A DNA stretch of 64,000 nucleotides, from assembly GCA_017460665.1 (NCBI GenBank), contig JAFUAO010000041.1:1-64000 (forward strand), in the 5' to 3' direction. Shown here in pieces: positions 26,701 through 37,300 of this stretch (the first letter of the stretch is position 1; every line of letters starts with the position of its first letter). Under the pieces are notes generated by a model. The model had not been told where the DNA came from and did no database searches. It saw nothing but the letters and a program-made list of their open reading frames with translations. The stretch comes from Ruminococcus sp. (GTDB taxonomy: Bacteria; Bacillota; Clostridia; Oscillospirales; Ruminococcaceae). Both the position numbers and the translations under genes were made by a program.

Positions 26701-29208
26701 ATGAAACTTAGGCAGATCATTGCCGCAGCGCTCACCCTCTCGATCGCCTGCGGAGCATTTCCTGTTTATCATAATAACTATCCGGCTGTGTCATTAACAG
26801 CAAGCGCAGCCAGCACCACCGTGGGATCCCTTACCTTCACCGTCTATTCGGACTACGCTGTAGTCTCTGGCTATGACAAGTCCGAGACCGACATCGTGAT
26901 CCCCGATACGGTGGACGGGGTACCCGTTACCGAGATCCGGAACAGCGTCTTCATGAACTGCTCCGACATCACATCTATCACCATGCCCGACAGCATAACT
27001 GCTATCGGCTCCTACGCATTTTGGGCCTGCAGCAGCATGAAGCTGGAGAAGCTGCCGGCTTCCCTGAAAACTATCGGGAAGGACGCCTTCTACCGCTGCG
27101 ACCAGATCACGGAGATCGCTATCCCCGAGGGCGTTACCGAGATCCCGGACAGCGCCTTTTACTGGTGCGAGGGCCTGACCTCGGTCACTATGAGCGACAA
27201 CGTCACTGTGATCTCTGACCGGGCATTCATCTACTGCAAGAACCTTGAGACCATCCAGCTCAGCCCCAACATCACCACGATCGGCAGCTACGCCTTCTAC
27301 AACTGCATGAAGCTGAAGGAGCTGGTCCTCACCGACGCTATCCAGTCAGTCGGCACCAGCGCCTTTGCGAACTGCTCGGCAAATATCATCGCCGACAGGA
27401 TCCCTGTGGTGGGCTATCAGTCCAACGCTCAGCCCACGTCCTATTCCAAGATCGGCAGCCCTGTGAAGTCCTATATCAAACCGACAGACAGCGGCTTTGA
27501 GATAGCAAGGGCCGACGACAACAAGGTGGTCATGGTGGACCGGGCCGACACTCAGACAATAACGGAGAACATCGCCTCGATCAGGTACGAGCTGCCGATC
27601 TTCGGCGGAGTTTTCTTCGGCGAGAGCTACAACTTCATCGTTTTCGGCGACACCAACTACGAGGAGGACGACCAGCGAGAGGTCTTTAGGATCGTAAAGT
27701 ACTCCAAGGACTGGGAGAGGCTGGGCAGCACCTCTGTGTACGGCGCCAACACCCACATCGCCGTTGACGGAGGCAGCCTTAGAATGGCCGAAAAGGACGG
27801 AAATCTCTACGTCTACACCTGCCATACCATGTACGCCTCGGCCCGTGACGGAAGAAATCATCAGGCCAACCTCATGATCATCGTGAACGAAGAGGCCATG
27901 GTCTGTGCGGCCAACGACAACAACTACGCCAGCCATTCCTTCGACCAGTTCGTCCGCTCAGACAGCAGCGGGATCTACTTCGCAGATCTGGGGGACGCCT
28001 ACCCGAGAACGGTGGTCCTCCACAACGATAAGAAGCGGTCCTTCGACGCACTTGCGATCCAGGGAGCTATCGGCGACAACAACACCGGCGTGACCCTTGG
28101 AGGACTTGAGCTCTCGGACGATAATATCCTCCTTGCAGGAAATACCGTGGACCAGTCCGATGCCGAGTCCTATGACTACAACGGCCAGCGGAACATCTTC
28201 ATTTCGGTAACTGACAAGGGCCTGACCTCTACCTCCTGCAAGTTCCTGACCGACTATGACGGGAGCGAGAACATAAGCCCGCTGACACCCCAGCTGGTCA
28301 AGGCCGGCAGCGATACCTTCTATGTGCTCTGGGAGGAGCTGGACACCGTTTCCGATAAGGTCTCCACCCACCTTGCCAAGCTCAGCGGCAGCGGCGAGAC
28401 CCTTGCCGGACCGGTGGAGCTCAGCGGCTCATGGCTGCTCTCGGACTGCCAGCCGATCTTCGGAAGCGACGGGATCATCACTTGGTATACAGTCGCCGAG
28501 ACCGGCGGAGATCCTGTGATCTACCGGCTGGATCCCGAGGAGGCGCTGGATCCCAGCTATCAGCCTCCCGTGACTACGACAGCACCGGTGACGACCCTTC
28601 CTCAGACACAGACGACAGCCGCAGGATCCTCTGCACAGACCACCTCTGCCCAGGCTCCTGTCACATCAGTCACCACCTCAGCTCTCAGGGAGCGCTATGT
28701 GGACTTTGAGTTCAGCGGACTTGACCTGAAGAAGGGCGAGCGTGCCCAGATCCTGGTCACAAAGCCTGACGGCGAGGTAAGAAAGCTGGAGCTCAGCTAC
28801 ACAAAGGACGACGGCAGCCAGGTCACGATCCCCCTTTATCCCGACGACAGCGGAGCCTTCCCCGGGGGAGACAGCAGGACCTACATCTTCACTGCCGAGT
28901 GCGACCTTGACGAGGTCATGATCACCACGGTCTTCACCGGCGAGCTCCCCGATTTCAAGTTCAGCTTCCTGCCTCCTGAGACCACCGCAGCGGCAAAGAG
29001 AGTTCCCGGAGACGCCAACGACGACGGCAATGTGAACCTGAACGACGCCGTGGCGATACTGCAATACGTTGCGCTTCCACAGAAATATCCCCTGACAGAA
29101 AAGGGCCTGCTGAACGCCGATGTTGACGGACAGGAGGGCGTTAACGGCATGGACGCTCTGTTCATACAGAAGGTGGACGCCGGTATCGCAGTGCTCCCGA
29201 CAGAATAA
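26701..29208 (+). CDS. Secreted BspA-type leucine-rich-repeat protein with dockerin
   Basis: The start is the ATG at 26701 with AGGAGG upstream; upstream in-frame codons overlap the promoter. The 835-residue protein has a signal peptide (about 1-38) and BspA/TpLRR-type repeats of about 23 residues (about 45-235, for example ITSITMPDSITAIGSYAF). A 380-residue region without catalytic motifs (about 240-620) follows, with beta-propeller-like DGG/DNN turns, then a Thr/Pro-rich linker (about 620-663), a beta domain and a dockerin (768-833) starting GDANDDGNVNLNDAVAIL. LRR proteins of this kind mediate binding to proteins or surfaces. The dockerin would place it on the cellulosome, so it is more likely an adhesin-like or accessory subunit than an enzyme. 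Confidence 0.85.
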   Translation: MKLRQIIAAALTLSIACGAFPVYHNNYPAVSLTASAASTTVGSLTFTVYSDYAVVSGYDKSETDIVIPDTVDGVPVTEIRNSVFMNCSDITSITMPDSITAIGSYAFWACSSMKLEKLPASLKTIGKDAFYRCDQITEIAIPEGVTEIPDSAFYWCEGLTSVTMSDNVTVISDRAFIYCKNLETIQLSPNITTIGSYAFYNCMKLKELVLTDAIQSVGTSAFANCSANIIADRIPVVGYQSNAQPTSYSKIGSPVKSYIKPTDSGFEIARADDNKVVMVDRADTQTITENIASIRYELPIFGGVFFGESYNFIVFGDTNYEEDDQREVFRIVKYSKDWERLGSTSVYGANTHIAVDGGSLRMAEKDGNLYVYTCHTMYASARDGRNHQANLMIIVNEEAMVCAANDNNYASHSFDQFVRSDSSGIYFADLGDAYPRTVVLHNDKKRSFDALAIQGAIGDNNTGVTLGGLELSDDNILLAGNTVDQSDAESYDYNGQRNIFISVTDKGLTSTSCKFLTDYDGSENISPLTPQLVKAGSDTFYVLWEELDTVSDKVSTHLAKLSGSGETLAGPVELSGSWLLSDCQPIFGSDGIITWYTVAETGGDPVIYRLDPEEALDPSYQPPVTTTAPVTTLPQTQTTAAGSSAQTTSAQAPVTSVTTSALRERYVDFEFSGLDLKKGERAQILVTKPDGEVRKLELSYTKDDGSQVTIPLYPDDSGAFPGGDSRTYIFTAECDLDEVMITTVFTGELPDFKFSFLPPETTAAAKRVPGDANDDGNVNLNDAVAILQYVALPQKYPLTEKGLLNADVDGQEGVNGMDALFIQKVDAGIAVLPTE

Positions 29209-29262
29209 CAGATCCTGCAAAAGGCACGAAAAAACTAAAATTTCCACAACAGGAGCAATACT

Positions 29263-30018
29263 ATGCTTGACCAGTTTTCAAGAACACAGCTTTTATTCGG
29301 CAAGGAGGCCATGGAGCGCCTTGCCGGTTCGAGAGTAGCAGTTTTCGGAGTGGGAGGAGTCGGCGGCTATACAGTCGAGGCTCTTGCCCGGTCCGGAGTG
29401 GGCGCTATCGACCTTATCGACGACGACAAGGTCTGCCTTACCAATATCAACCGCCAGATCTACGCTCTGAAGAGCACCGTAGGCCAGTACAAGGTGGACG
29501 TGGCGGCGGAACGTATCCGTGACATAAACCCCAAGTGTCAGGTGACTCCCATGAAGACCTTCTTCATGCCGGACACCGCCGACCAGTTCGACTTCACCCA
29601 GTACGACTACGTCGTTGACGCCATCGACACGGTAACAGGAAAGATCGAGATCATCATGCAGGCCAAGGCCGCCGGCGTTCCCGTCATAAGCTCCATGGGG
29701 GCCGGGAACAAGCTGGACCCCACCGCCTTCGAGGTAGCCGACATCTACAAGACCTCCGTATGTCCTCTGGCAAAGGTCATGCGCCGTGAGCTGAAAAAAA
29801 GGGGAGTGCGGAAGCTGAAGGTGGTCTACTCCAAGGAGCAGCCGATCAGGCCCCTTGAGGATATGTCCATAAGCTGCCGGAGACACTGCGTATGCCCTCC
29901 CGGAACGAGAAAATGCACGGTGAGAAGAGACATTCCCGGATCAACGGCCTTCGTCCCGTCGGTAGTCGGACTGATCATTGCCGGAGAGGTCATCAAGGAC
30001 CTGACAGCCGTGAAGTGA
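29263..30018 (+). CDS. tcdA: tRNA threonylcarbamoyladenosine dehydratase (TcdA/CsdL)
   Basis: This E1-like ThiF-fold enzyme dehydrates t6A to cyclic ct6A in tRNAs. The N-terminal nucleotide-binding motif is FGVGGVGGYTVEALARSG, followed by the acidic DLIDDDKVCLTNINRQ and the dinucleotide-fold ending VDAIDTVTGKIEII. Two Cys pairs (CRRHCVCPPGTRKC) and the C-terminal GSTAFVPSVVGLIIAGEVI are typical of the YgdL/TcdA branch rather than MoeB or ThiF. At 251 residues it is full length. AGGAG precedes the ATG. Confidence 0.92.
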   Translation: MLDQFSRTQLLFGKEAMERLAGSRVAVFGVGGVGGYTVEALARSGVGAIDLIDDDKVCLTNINRQIYALKSTVGQYKVDVAAERIRDINPKCQVTPMKTFFMPDTADQFDFTQYDYVVDAIDTVTGKIEIIMQAKAAGVPVISSMGAGNKLDPTAFEVADIYKTSVCPLAKVMRRELKKRGVRKLKVVYSKEQPIRPLEDMSISCRRHCVCPPGTRKCTVRRDIPGSTAFVPSVVGLIIAGEVIKDLTAVK

Positions 30019-30045
30019 AAATTTGTGGAAAATTTTGTAAAGGTA

Positions 30046-30074
30046 TTGACATTTCTCCTCGTATCGGGTATAAT
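30046..30074 (+). promoter_or_regulatory. Promoter of the YegP-like gene
   Basis: TTGACA (30046-30051), 17 bases, TATAAT (30069-30074). Confidence 0.85.
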
Positions 30075-30117
30075 AATAGTACAAAATACACTAAATTAAA
30101 GAAAGGTGTTGAATATC

Positions 30118-30504
30118 ATGGGAAAATTCGTCATTAAGGCAACTAAGACCGGTTATACCTACAGTCTTAAAGCAGGCAACGGCGAGGTCATCGCAGTCGG
30201 CGGAGAGGTCTATAATACCCTTGCCAGCGTGAAGAACGGCATCGAGAGCGTGATCAAAAATGCTCCTATCGCCAACCTCGAGGATCAGACCGTAGCAGGA
30301 GCTGAGGAGCAGAAGCACCCCAAGTTCGAGATCTATAAGGACAAGGCCGGCGAGTTCAGGTTCCGTCTTAAGGCCAGGAACGGTGAGATCATTGCAGCCA
30401 GCGAAGGCTATGTCAAGAAGGATAGCTGCAAGAAGGGTATCGCCAGTGTCAGGAAGAATGCTGAGAATTCTCCTGTGATCGACCCTGAGCCTCCTAAGGA
30501 CTGA
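30118..30504 (+). CDS. YegP/DUF1508-type protein with two repeats
   Basis: The 128-residue protein starts at the ATG at 30118 with AAAGGTG upstream, preferred over the GTG at 30106, which lies inside that ribosome site. It has two copies of the YegP unit: KFVIKATKTGYTYSLKAGNG ... SVKNGIESVIKNA (about 3-48) and KFEIYKDKAGEFRFRLKARN ... SCKKGIASVRKNA (about 65-115). The function of this small cytoplasmic family is unknown. A consensus promoter and a terminator isolate it as a monocistronic, probably well expressed gene. Confidence 0.88.
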   Translation: MGKFVIKATKTGYTYSLKAGNGEVIAVGGEVYNTLASVKNGIESVIKNAPIANLEDQTVAGAEEQKHPKFEIYKDKAGEFRFRLKARNGEIIAASEGYVKKDSCKKGIASVRKNAENSPVIDPEPPKD

Positions 30505-30511
30505 TAAACGA

Positions 30512-30545
30512 AAAGCCTGAGAGCGATCATTCGTTCTCAGGCTTT
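30512..30545. terminator. Bidirectional terminator between YegP-like gene and ispF
   Basis: AAAGCCTGAGA (30512-30522) and TCTCAGGCTTT (30535-30545) form an 11-bp stem, extendable by GCGA/TCGT pairs. It serves converging genes. Confidence 0.85.
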
Positions 30546-30549
30546 ATTT

Positions 30550-31029
30550 TTATGCTTTTTTCATCAGAGCGACTGCATGGGCGGAGATCCCCAGCTTTTC
30601 GCCGGTGAAGCCCAGGTGCTCCTCGGTGGTGGCCTTGACGCTGATCTGCGAGACCTCTGTGCCGCAGACCCTTGCGATGCTTTCACGCATAGCATCTATG
30701 TACGGGGCCAGCTTCGGGGCCTGAGCTATGACTGTAGCGTCGATATTTCCCACAGTATAGCCGTTTTCCCGGCATACCCTGACCACCTCTGCCATGAGGA
30801 TCATGCTGTCTGCGCCCTCGAACTCATCGGCAGTATCCGGGAAGAGGTGCCCGATGTCGCCAAGCGCCAGAGCTCCCAGCATTGCATCCATAACAGCGTG
30901 AGCCAGAACATCAGCATCGGAGTGTCCCAGCAGTCCCACGGTGTGAGGGACCTCCACGCCGCCAAGGATCAGCTTTCTGCCCTCCACCAGCTTGTGTACG
31001 TCGTATCCGTGACCTATCCTGAACATCAT
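30550..31029 (-). CDS. ispF: 2-C-methyl-D-erythritol 2,4-cyclodiphosphate synthase
   Basis: The enzyme catalyses the fifth step of the MEP isoprenoid pathway, forming MEcPP with loss of CMP. Metal ligands are visible in the N-terminal HGYDVHKL and in [33 protein letters not shown] and the C-terminal [15 protein letters not shown] are family hallmarks. Its 159 residues are normal for the homotrimeric enzyme. The first ATG overlaps the ispD stop (ATGATG), so both genes are translationally coupled. Confidence 0.96.
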   Translation of the reverse strand: MMFRIGHGYDVHKLVEGRKLILGGVEVPHTVGLLGHSDADVLAHAVMDAMLGALALGDIGHLFPDTADEFEGADSMILMAEVVRVCRENGYTVGNIDATVIAQAPKLAPYIDAMRESIARVCGTEVSQISVKATTEEHLGFTGEKLGISAHAVALMKKA

Positions 31030-31718
31030 TTTCCTCCGTCCTTTTCGATATTAAGCAGTGTCTCCGCAAGGCGTATGTCCTCGGGAGTAGTTATTTTGAT
31101 GTTTGTGTAATCGCCTGTGGTCATGCAGACCTTTCCGCCGATCGCCTCAACGAGCTGACAGTCGTCAGTGAAGTCGAGGCCGTGCTCAAGGGCGAAATCG
31201 ATGCCCTCGAAGTAAAGATCACGCTTGAAGATCTGCGGAGTCTGAGTGATGTAGAGGGACTTTCTCGGGGGAGTGTCGATGATGAGCCCTCCGTCAACGG
31301 TCTTGATCGTGTCCTTCACCGGCACCCCGAGGGTAGCGCCTCCGAAGACAGAGGCGTCCTTGATCGTCCGTCGGATATGCTCCGGCTTGACCAGAGGCCT
31401 TGCGGCGTCGTGGATAGCGACTAAGCTCGTGGACTTCATGATCTTTCTGATACCGTTTATCACGCTCTCCTGACGGGTAGCTCCGCCAACGGTGCAGGCG
31501 CTGAGCTTTGTGATCCCGGCAGCCTCGGCCTCTGCCTTTATCGCAGGTATGTCGGCTTCTCTGGCAACGATGACGATCTCGCTGACCTCCTCCACCTGCT
31601 CAAAGGCCTGCATGGTGACGCCGATCACAAGGCGATCTCCCAGAGGCATGAGGATCTTGTTGACGCCGCCCATCCTGGTGGAATTCCCGGCGCATACTAT
31701 TACAACTGATGTGTTCAT
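31026..31718 (-). CDS. ispD: 2-C-methyl-D-erythritol 4-phosphate cytidylyltransferase
   Basis: The third MEP-pathway enzyme, making CDP-ME from MEP and CTP. The CTP-binding N-terminus reads [22 protein letters not shown], slightly varied from the usual AAGxGx[12 protein letters not shown] and [13 protein letters not shown] are conserved active-site segments, and the C-terminal [17 protein letters not shown] is standard. It is 230 residues long. It overlaps ispF downstream and the WG-repeat membrane protein upstream, each by an ATGA junction, forming a tight three-gene operon. Confidence 0.95.
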   Translation of the reverse strand: MNTSVVIVCAGNSTRMGGVNKILMPLGDRLVIGVTMQAFEQVEEVSEIVIVAREADIPAIKAEAEAAGITKLSACTVGGATRQESVINGIRKIMKSTSLVAIHDAARPLVKPEHIRRTIKDASVFGGATLGVPVKDTIKTVDGGLIIDTPPRKSLYITQTPQIFKRDLYFEGIDFALEHGLDFTDDCQLVEAIGGKVCMTTGDYTNIKITTPEDIRLAETLLNIEKDGGK

Positions 31719-32395
31719 TTTTCCTCCTTTTCAGCCGGAGGATCCTCCAGCTCATAAACACAGGTGTTGACCTTGCGGTCGTTATCACGGTAGCCGGTCT
31801 CATCGAGCACTAAGAATTTTCCGTAATAACTTGCGCTGCCGCCGAAGGTATCAACGGCAGGAACATACTCTCCACGGTCGCTGATGTATCGTTCGCCCTC
31901 GTATTTCAGCCATTCATCATGGGGAACATTAACGAACGAAGCCTGCTGATCTAGATCCATGTCGTAGAAGGTATGGGCAGTTTCGTTGTTTGCGTAGGTG
32001 CTCACGCTGATATAACCGGTCTCGGTAAAGTGTATGTCACGGTTGACGAAAGGTATCAGCACATTTCCGTCAAGGTCGATAAGTCCGGCATTTTCAGAGG
32101 GAAAAAGCGCACCTCTGTATTTATTTACGTCTTCAGCGATGATCTTTCCGTCCAGAATGTCCTCGACCCACCAGTATGTAGAGAGCCGGCGGACATACTG
32201 TCCGCCGTTTTCGGCGGGAATAGTTTCCGGAAATACGGGTTCTTCGCATATCATCGGCTGGGATCTTGCCTTCTTTTCAGCCTTGTCTGTCACCCAGATC
32301 ATACCGATAAAAATTAGAGCACCGATCACAAGTATAGAAACGAACAGTATTACTATTTTAAGGAGTTGTTTAATTTTGCTTACAGTTTTCTCCAT
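31715..32395 (-). CDS. Membrane-anchored WG-repeat-like protein
   Basis: The 226-residue protein has one N-terminal transmembrane helix (about 12-34, IVILFVSILVIGALIFIGMIWV) and an extracellular part. The segment AGLIDLDGNVLIPFVNRDI resembles a KWG/WG repeat. GAGGTG precedes the ATG. It is the first gene of the ispD-ispF operon, overlapping ispD by four bases. No function is evident; the link to isoprenoid synthesis may only be transcriptional. Confidence 0.7.
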   Translation of the reverse strand: MEKTVSKIKQLLKIVILFVSILVIGALIFIGMIWVTDKAEKKARSQPMICEEPVFPETIPAENGGQYVRRLSTYWWVEDILDGKIIAEDVNKYRGALFPSENAGLIDLDGNVLIPFVNRDIHFTETGYISVSTYANNETAHTFYDMDLDQQASFVNVPHDEWLKYEGERYISDRGEYVPAVDTFGGSASYYGKFLVLDETGYRDNDRKVNTCVYELEDPPAEKEEK

Positions 32396-32645
32396 GATAT
32401 CACCTCATTGATAGGATCAATATACTATGCTGTTTTTCTAAGAGCCTGTTTAACGATCGTTATGCGTGCCGATCTCTGAGTATGATCTTGATGAGAGTGA
32501 GGAAAAAAGACGAGGAGATACTGATGTATCCCGAGGCATTTTGACACTGCTATCGGTAAAAATTGACGAAAAGATGTGTGCTGGAAGACATTAGATCGGC
32601 TTATTTATATTTGCTTTTCGGAAGAAGATCTTTTATGTCCATAGT

Positions 32646-34094
32646 TCATGCCCGATCAATGCTCGGCTCCACGGGAGAGGTCCTGATCCGGATCTTGGGG
32701 AGCTTTTCCAGCGTGTAGTAGTAATTGTACAGTCCGTCCTCGGCAGTCAGGTCGTTCTCGCCTGTTGCCGGGGGAGCGAAGATCTTCAGGGTAAGGTCGG
32801 CCGGTCCGCCCAGAGGCTTCTCGAAGAAGGCGCTCATCAGGTCGATGGTCCTGGCCTTGGGGGACTTGTAGAACCACATACCGTTTATCTCGATCATCAG
32901 GTTCGAGTCGTCGTCGAAGACCAGTTCGCAGAAGTGCGGATCCCCGTCGAAGTGGAGGGGTACAGCTAAGCCCTCGGCGTCCTCGGAGCTGCCCCACCTG
33001 AGAGTTACAGGCAGAGAAATCTCCTCGCCCACCGTCATAGAGGGCAGGAACCATTCGTCATGGATGATCTCCTTGTAGGTCTTGAGCACAGGCTGCTCGA
33101 TGCCCACGTTGGAGTTGTTCGGATCTTCGATCTCGAGCCCCAGACGGCCTCTGTCACGGAACTGATAGAAGGTGAACCCAGTGAACCAGTCCGCCTTTTC
33201 CTCCTTGAGCATATCGCAGAAGCGCTTCACCATTTCGGCCTGCTCATAGGCCCCGGTGACGTCACCGTCGGAGTTGAACTCGCTCATGATCATGGGCTTG
33301 GACTGACCGCCATTGATGTGCCTAAAGCGCTCGAAGCTGAGTTTCGTGTGCTCAAAGGTCTCACGGACCGAGCCACGCTTGTGGGTGTTGCCGCCGGGCT
33401 CAGCCACGTCGTAGGGCCAGCCCCAGTGGAGGGACATATACTTGTCAACTGACCAAATATCTGTCTCTCTGACCGCCTGAGAGAATTCCTTTTCCTTCTC
33501 GATCTCAGGGCCATTTTCCGGATGTTCAACTCCGCCGATGCACAGTATCGTCTGAACATTGGGAGCCTCGGCCTTGATTACTTTCGATGCACGGCAGTAG
33601 AAGTCAGCCACCTCCTGATATGTAGCACGCTTGTTGAAGGAGAACCAGTTTCCCGTAGCCTCATGGTTGATGCGCAGCAGCACTCTTCCGAAGGGGCGCA
33701 GGTCCATTCCGATAGCCGAGAGCATCTCGTCGGTGACAGCCGGATCGATAGTCAGGGTGAGGGTGACGTCCTGACCGTGTCTGCGAATGTCTCTCATGAA
33801 GGTGAAGGGCTCGCCGTCGGTGTTTCCGCCGAGACCTCCCTTGTAGGTGAAGTAGTCGTCATAGGGGTAGTCCCACTGGAAGGAGACATCGGCATCCTTC
33901 ATGGCCTCAGAGATACGCTGGGGCCACTGCTCGTCGAAGGGGTAATAGCAGTACATCAGGCTTATACTGCGGTGTGGGCGGCCCAGCTTGCGGAGGATAT
34001 AGTCCTGATCCACATACTCGCCACGCTCGCTGCCGTCGCCTAAGTCGACAGCGCAAATGGCCTTGCCCATGGTAACTTTGTGTAGCTTGTCCAT
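32646..34094 (-). CDS. GH26-like glycoside hydrolase (clan GH-A), no signal peptide
   Basis: The 482-residue protein starts at MDKLHKVTMGKAICAV (ATG at 34092-34094, AAAGGAA upstream). A more distal ATG at 34124 has a poorly spaced site. The barrel carries LRINHEATGNWFSFN, matching the acid/base motif of GH26 (HExxGxW), and PMIMSEFNSDGD, matching the nucleophile strand. A C-terminal beta domain (about 350-482) follows. No export signal is seen, so it would act on imported oligosaccharides, perhaps mannan- or mixed-linkage-derived. Family assignment is by motif; another GH-A family cannot be excluded. It has its own consensus promoter. Confidence 0.65.
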   Translation of the reverse strand: MDKLHKVTMGKAICAVDLGDGSERGEYVDQDYILRKLGRPHRSISLMYCYYPFDEQWPQRISEAMKDADVSFQWDYPYDDYFTYKGGLGGNTDGEPFTFMRDIRRHGQDVTLTLTIDPAVTDEMLSAIGMDLRPFGRVLLRINHEATGNWFSFNKRATYQEVADFYCRASKVIKAEAPNVQTILCIGGVEHPENGPEIEKEKEFSQAVRETDIWSVDKYMSLHWGWPYDVAEPGGNTHKRGSVRETFEHTKLSFERFRHINGGQSKPMIMSEFNSDGDVTGAYEQAEMVKRFCDMLKEEKADWFTGFTFYQFRDRGRLGLEIEDPNNSNVGIEQPVLKTYKEIIHDEWFLPSMTVGEEISLPVTLRWGSSEDAEGLAVPLHFDGDPHFCELVFDDDSNLMIEINGMWFYKSPKARTIDLMSAFFEKPLGGPADLTLKIFAPPATGENDLTAEDGLYNYYYTLEKLPKIRIRTSPVEPSIDRA

Positions 34095-34154
34095 AGCTTC
34101 GTTCCTTTCGGTCAAACTTTGCATCTCCGTTTTTAGGAGAACACATACACTAAT

Positions 34155-34183
34155 ATTATAATATACCCGGCCGCTCCTGTCAA
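34155..34183 (-). promoter_or_regulatory. Promoter of the GH26-like gene
   Basis: On the minus strand, TTGACA (34178-34183), 17 bases, TATAAT (34155-34160). Confidence 0.85.
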
Positions 34184-34278
34184 TCGTTTTTTGTGCAAAA
34201 AGCCTCCCCTCGCTGACATTGGAGAGCTCTTTTCCGTTCTTTATCTAAGGGCGAGGTCCGGGACCTGCCGGTGAAAAG

Positions 34279-34304
34279 AAAGGCCTCCCAAATGGGAGGC
34301 CTTT
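34279..34304 (-). terminator. Terminator of the PL11 gene
   Basis: AAAGGCCTCCC, loop AAAT, GGGAGGCCTTT; an 11-bp perfect stem 15 bases past the stop codon on the minus strand. Confidence 0.82.
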
Positions 34305-34319
34305 CGTATTCAGTATAGA

Positions 34320-37300
34320 TCACTTGCGGGACTCAGGGAGACTGATCAGGCCTGCATCGTACTTCTGGATAGAAAGTGCGTCCAGACCGGAAACGTCCCA
34401 AACTCCTCTTTCGTAAACGTCGGCATTGATCCTGCCCTGCTCTGTCAGGGGATACTTAGTAGAAAGAGCAACGTTTTGCAGGATAGCAACTGCATCGTTG
34501 AGGTTGACATTGCCGTCAACATTGGCATCGCCAACGATACCGCCGTCCTCGAAAACAGTGCGTTCCGGAACTGTAACATCATCGGGAACAGGAGCTGTCG
34601 TGACGGGCTCGGTGGGCTGAGGATCTGCCTCGGTAGTGGGCTGAGGCTCATCGCTTGCAGAAACTACGAAGACAGTGTAATTCACAACACCTTGTGAGGT
34701 CCCGTTAGAGCCTAATACAACAGTCTCGCCTTCGCTTACATTCTTAACGTAAAGATCGAAGGAAACTTTGGCATCATTACTACTTACTGTCTCACCTGTC
34801 TTTGTATAATCGGAAAGCCAATCAGGAAGAGCGTCCTGCTCATTTTCAACTCTCTGATCAATTGCAATGTAGACTGCTGCGTCTGCACCAGCGGTAAACT
34901 CTGCGAGCTCTGTATTAGCCTTCTTTGACTCGCAGGCAGTCCTGATGTACTCAGCGCCCTCCAGCTCCTCGGGGAGCTGTTTATAGGTGAAGTCACGGTC
35001 ACCGAATACTGCGTCGCCTGCAGCGACAGTTTCTTCAATAGTCCAGCTTGCCGAATTTGCATTATCCTTAACATTCAGATCTTTAACAAGGACGCCGCTT
35101 GCGGGAAGTGCCTTTCCGAAAACGGAGTAGTTGACCACTGAGCCGGTAGATGTGCAGTTCTCGCCGAGGACTACCTTATCGTCGGCGGAAACGGTCTTGC
35201 TGTAGATAACGAAGGAAAGATCATTGTCGCCGGAAGCAGTCAGAGCTGTCTCGGTCCAGTCGCCGAGCCAAGCAGGGAGACCTGCCTCCTTTACTCTGCC
35301 GTCCAGGAGGACATAAACTGTCATGTCAGCGCCGGCAGTGAACTCAGCCAGCTCTCCTGCAACGTTCTTTGAATCGCAGGCCGTGCGGATAGCCTCAAGG
35401 CCGTCCAGCTCAGCAGGGAGGGCGGTGAATGTAGTGCCACGGTCGCCGAAGATCGGGCTGCCGGTGGTCTCTGAGGGAACGATCTCCCAGTCGAGGTAGT
35501 TGTAGGTGTCCTTTACGATAGATGTATCCTTGACGAGGAGGTCCTTGAAGAGCTTTCCGCTCTGAGGAAGTACCTTGATCTCAAGGATCCACTTTTGGTC
35601 GTCGCTGCCGTTGCAGGCCCACTGTACCACGTTTGCGCCGGAGTCCTTTGAACCGGCAGTAACGCCCAGACAGCTCTCGTCTGAGGTGGACTTAGTGCAG
35701 ATCGTGTATGTGCCGTCACCGTTGTCGATGAACTTGAACTTTCTTGCGTCGGACTGATCGTTGCCCCAAAGCCCGATGTTGGTGCCGTTGGCGGTCTCGC
35801 CGTAGCTCAGGTCGAGGCAGGCAGTCTTCTCGCCGTTATCGTAATACCAGATGTAGTAGTAGCCGTTGCCTGCGGACTCCAGCTCCCAGAGGTCAGCGGA
35901 AGCATCATTGCCCTGCTGAACGTTGGTGCCGTTGGCGGAAGAACCGCCCTCGGCCTCAAGATAAAGACCACTGTTCAGGTTCTTGATCATGTACTTGTGA
36001 GCTGTGTCGATAGAAGCTCCACGCTTGCCTGAGGCCTGAGTGCCTTCGGTATTGACTGTGCAGCCTGTAGGCCTTGCAGGGAGGTCGTAGCCTGTTCCCA
36101 GGAAGTAGCTGGTATGAGGAGGCTGGTTGTATGCGGTCTGCTGAGCAGATACCTGCATACGGTACTGAGCGTCGTGCATGAGGGTGGTTATACGGTAGTC
36201 AGTATCATAGGGAGTGCAGTAGATCCTTACAGACTTGTGGTTCGCAGCTCTAACGATGAGCTCCTCACGCCAGTCACCGAAAATATCAGCAGAAAGGCAG
36301 GGAGTTCCCTTAGTGGTGTTGCAGGTGTAGTAGCCGTCGGTGCTGAGGAGCTGTGTCAGTGTCGTGCTCCCTGCGCTGCCTGAGAGCTTTGTGATAGTAG
36401 CAGGGGAATCTGTATAGCCGTCCAGGATCTCGCGCTCAAGGTCGCCGTCCCAGAAGCTGAGGAAGTTGATAGCAGGTCTGCGGCAGTTCAATACGCTGCC
36501 CTTGGTGTCGACAACAGGCGTAGAGTTGTCAGAGAGCTTGTTGCCCCAGCACTCAGCGCCGGGATTTCCTGCCCAAACGTTGTCAGCACAGCAGCGTCCT
36601 GTATCTTCTGCACCATTCTGATGATAAAGTATCTTCTTCTGGTCGAGGTCGAGAAGCGAAACACCGTATCCGGAAACCTTTTCCTCGTGGCATATCCACG
36701 CCTCAAGTCCGGGATTGGTCGGATCGAGATCGCCAACGTGCATTGCATCGCCGTGGCCCTGACCGGTGGAGTAGTAGAGCTTGCCGTTGTCGTCGATCAC
36801 AGCAGCACCGGTGATCACCTCCTGCTTGCCGTCGTTGTCAACGTCTGCGGGCATGGAGTTGTGGTTGCCGCAGCCATATCCGGCAGCGCTGGTGCTGGTC
36901 CCTGTATCGAAGATCCACAGCTTCTTGAGCTTCTTGTTCTCAACTGACCATGCAGTAGCGGTCATCCTTCCGTAGTAGCCGCGTCCGGCAACAACGCTGG
37001 GGTGAACGCCGTCAAGGTAAGCGACAGTTCCCCAGAAGCGGTCAACTCTGTTCGTGCTGTCGCTGCTCTTGCCCCATGCGGTAGTGGTGCCTCTGCCTAC
37101 CTCGTAATTCACTGTGTCCAGAGCAGCACCGGTCTCGCCGTCAAAGAGGGTATAATATTCAGGTCCTGTGATTATAAATCCCTTAGAGTTGCGGTAAACG
37201 GTAGTGTCGCCTATTCTTTTACCAGTACCGTCAATAGTTCCGTCGGCTGTTTTACAGGTCATTTCGCACTTGCCGTCCAGATCGAAGTCTGCAACGAAGA

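Noticed and set aside
32420..32645. Possible insertion-sequence end between the WG-protein gene and the GH26-like gene
   Set aside because: The AT-rich stretch contains phrases like AGAGCCTGTTT that could be an element end, but I found no inverted partner or transposase trace.
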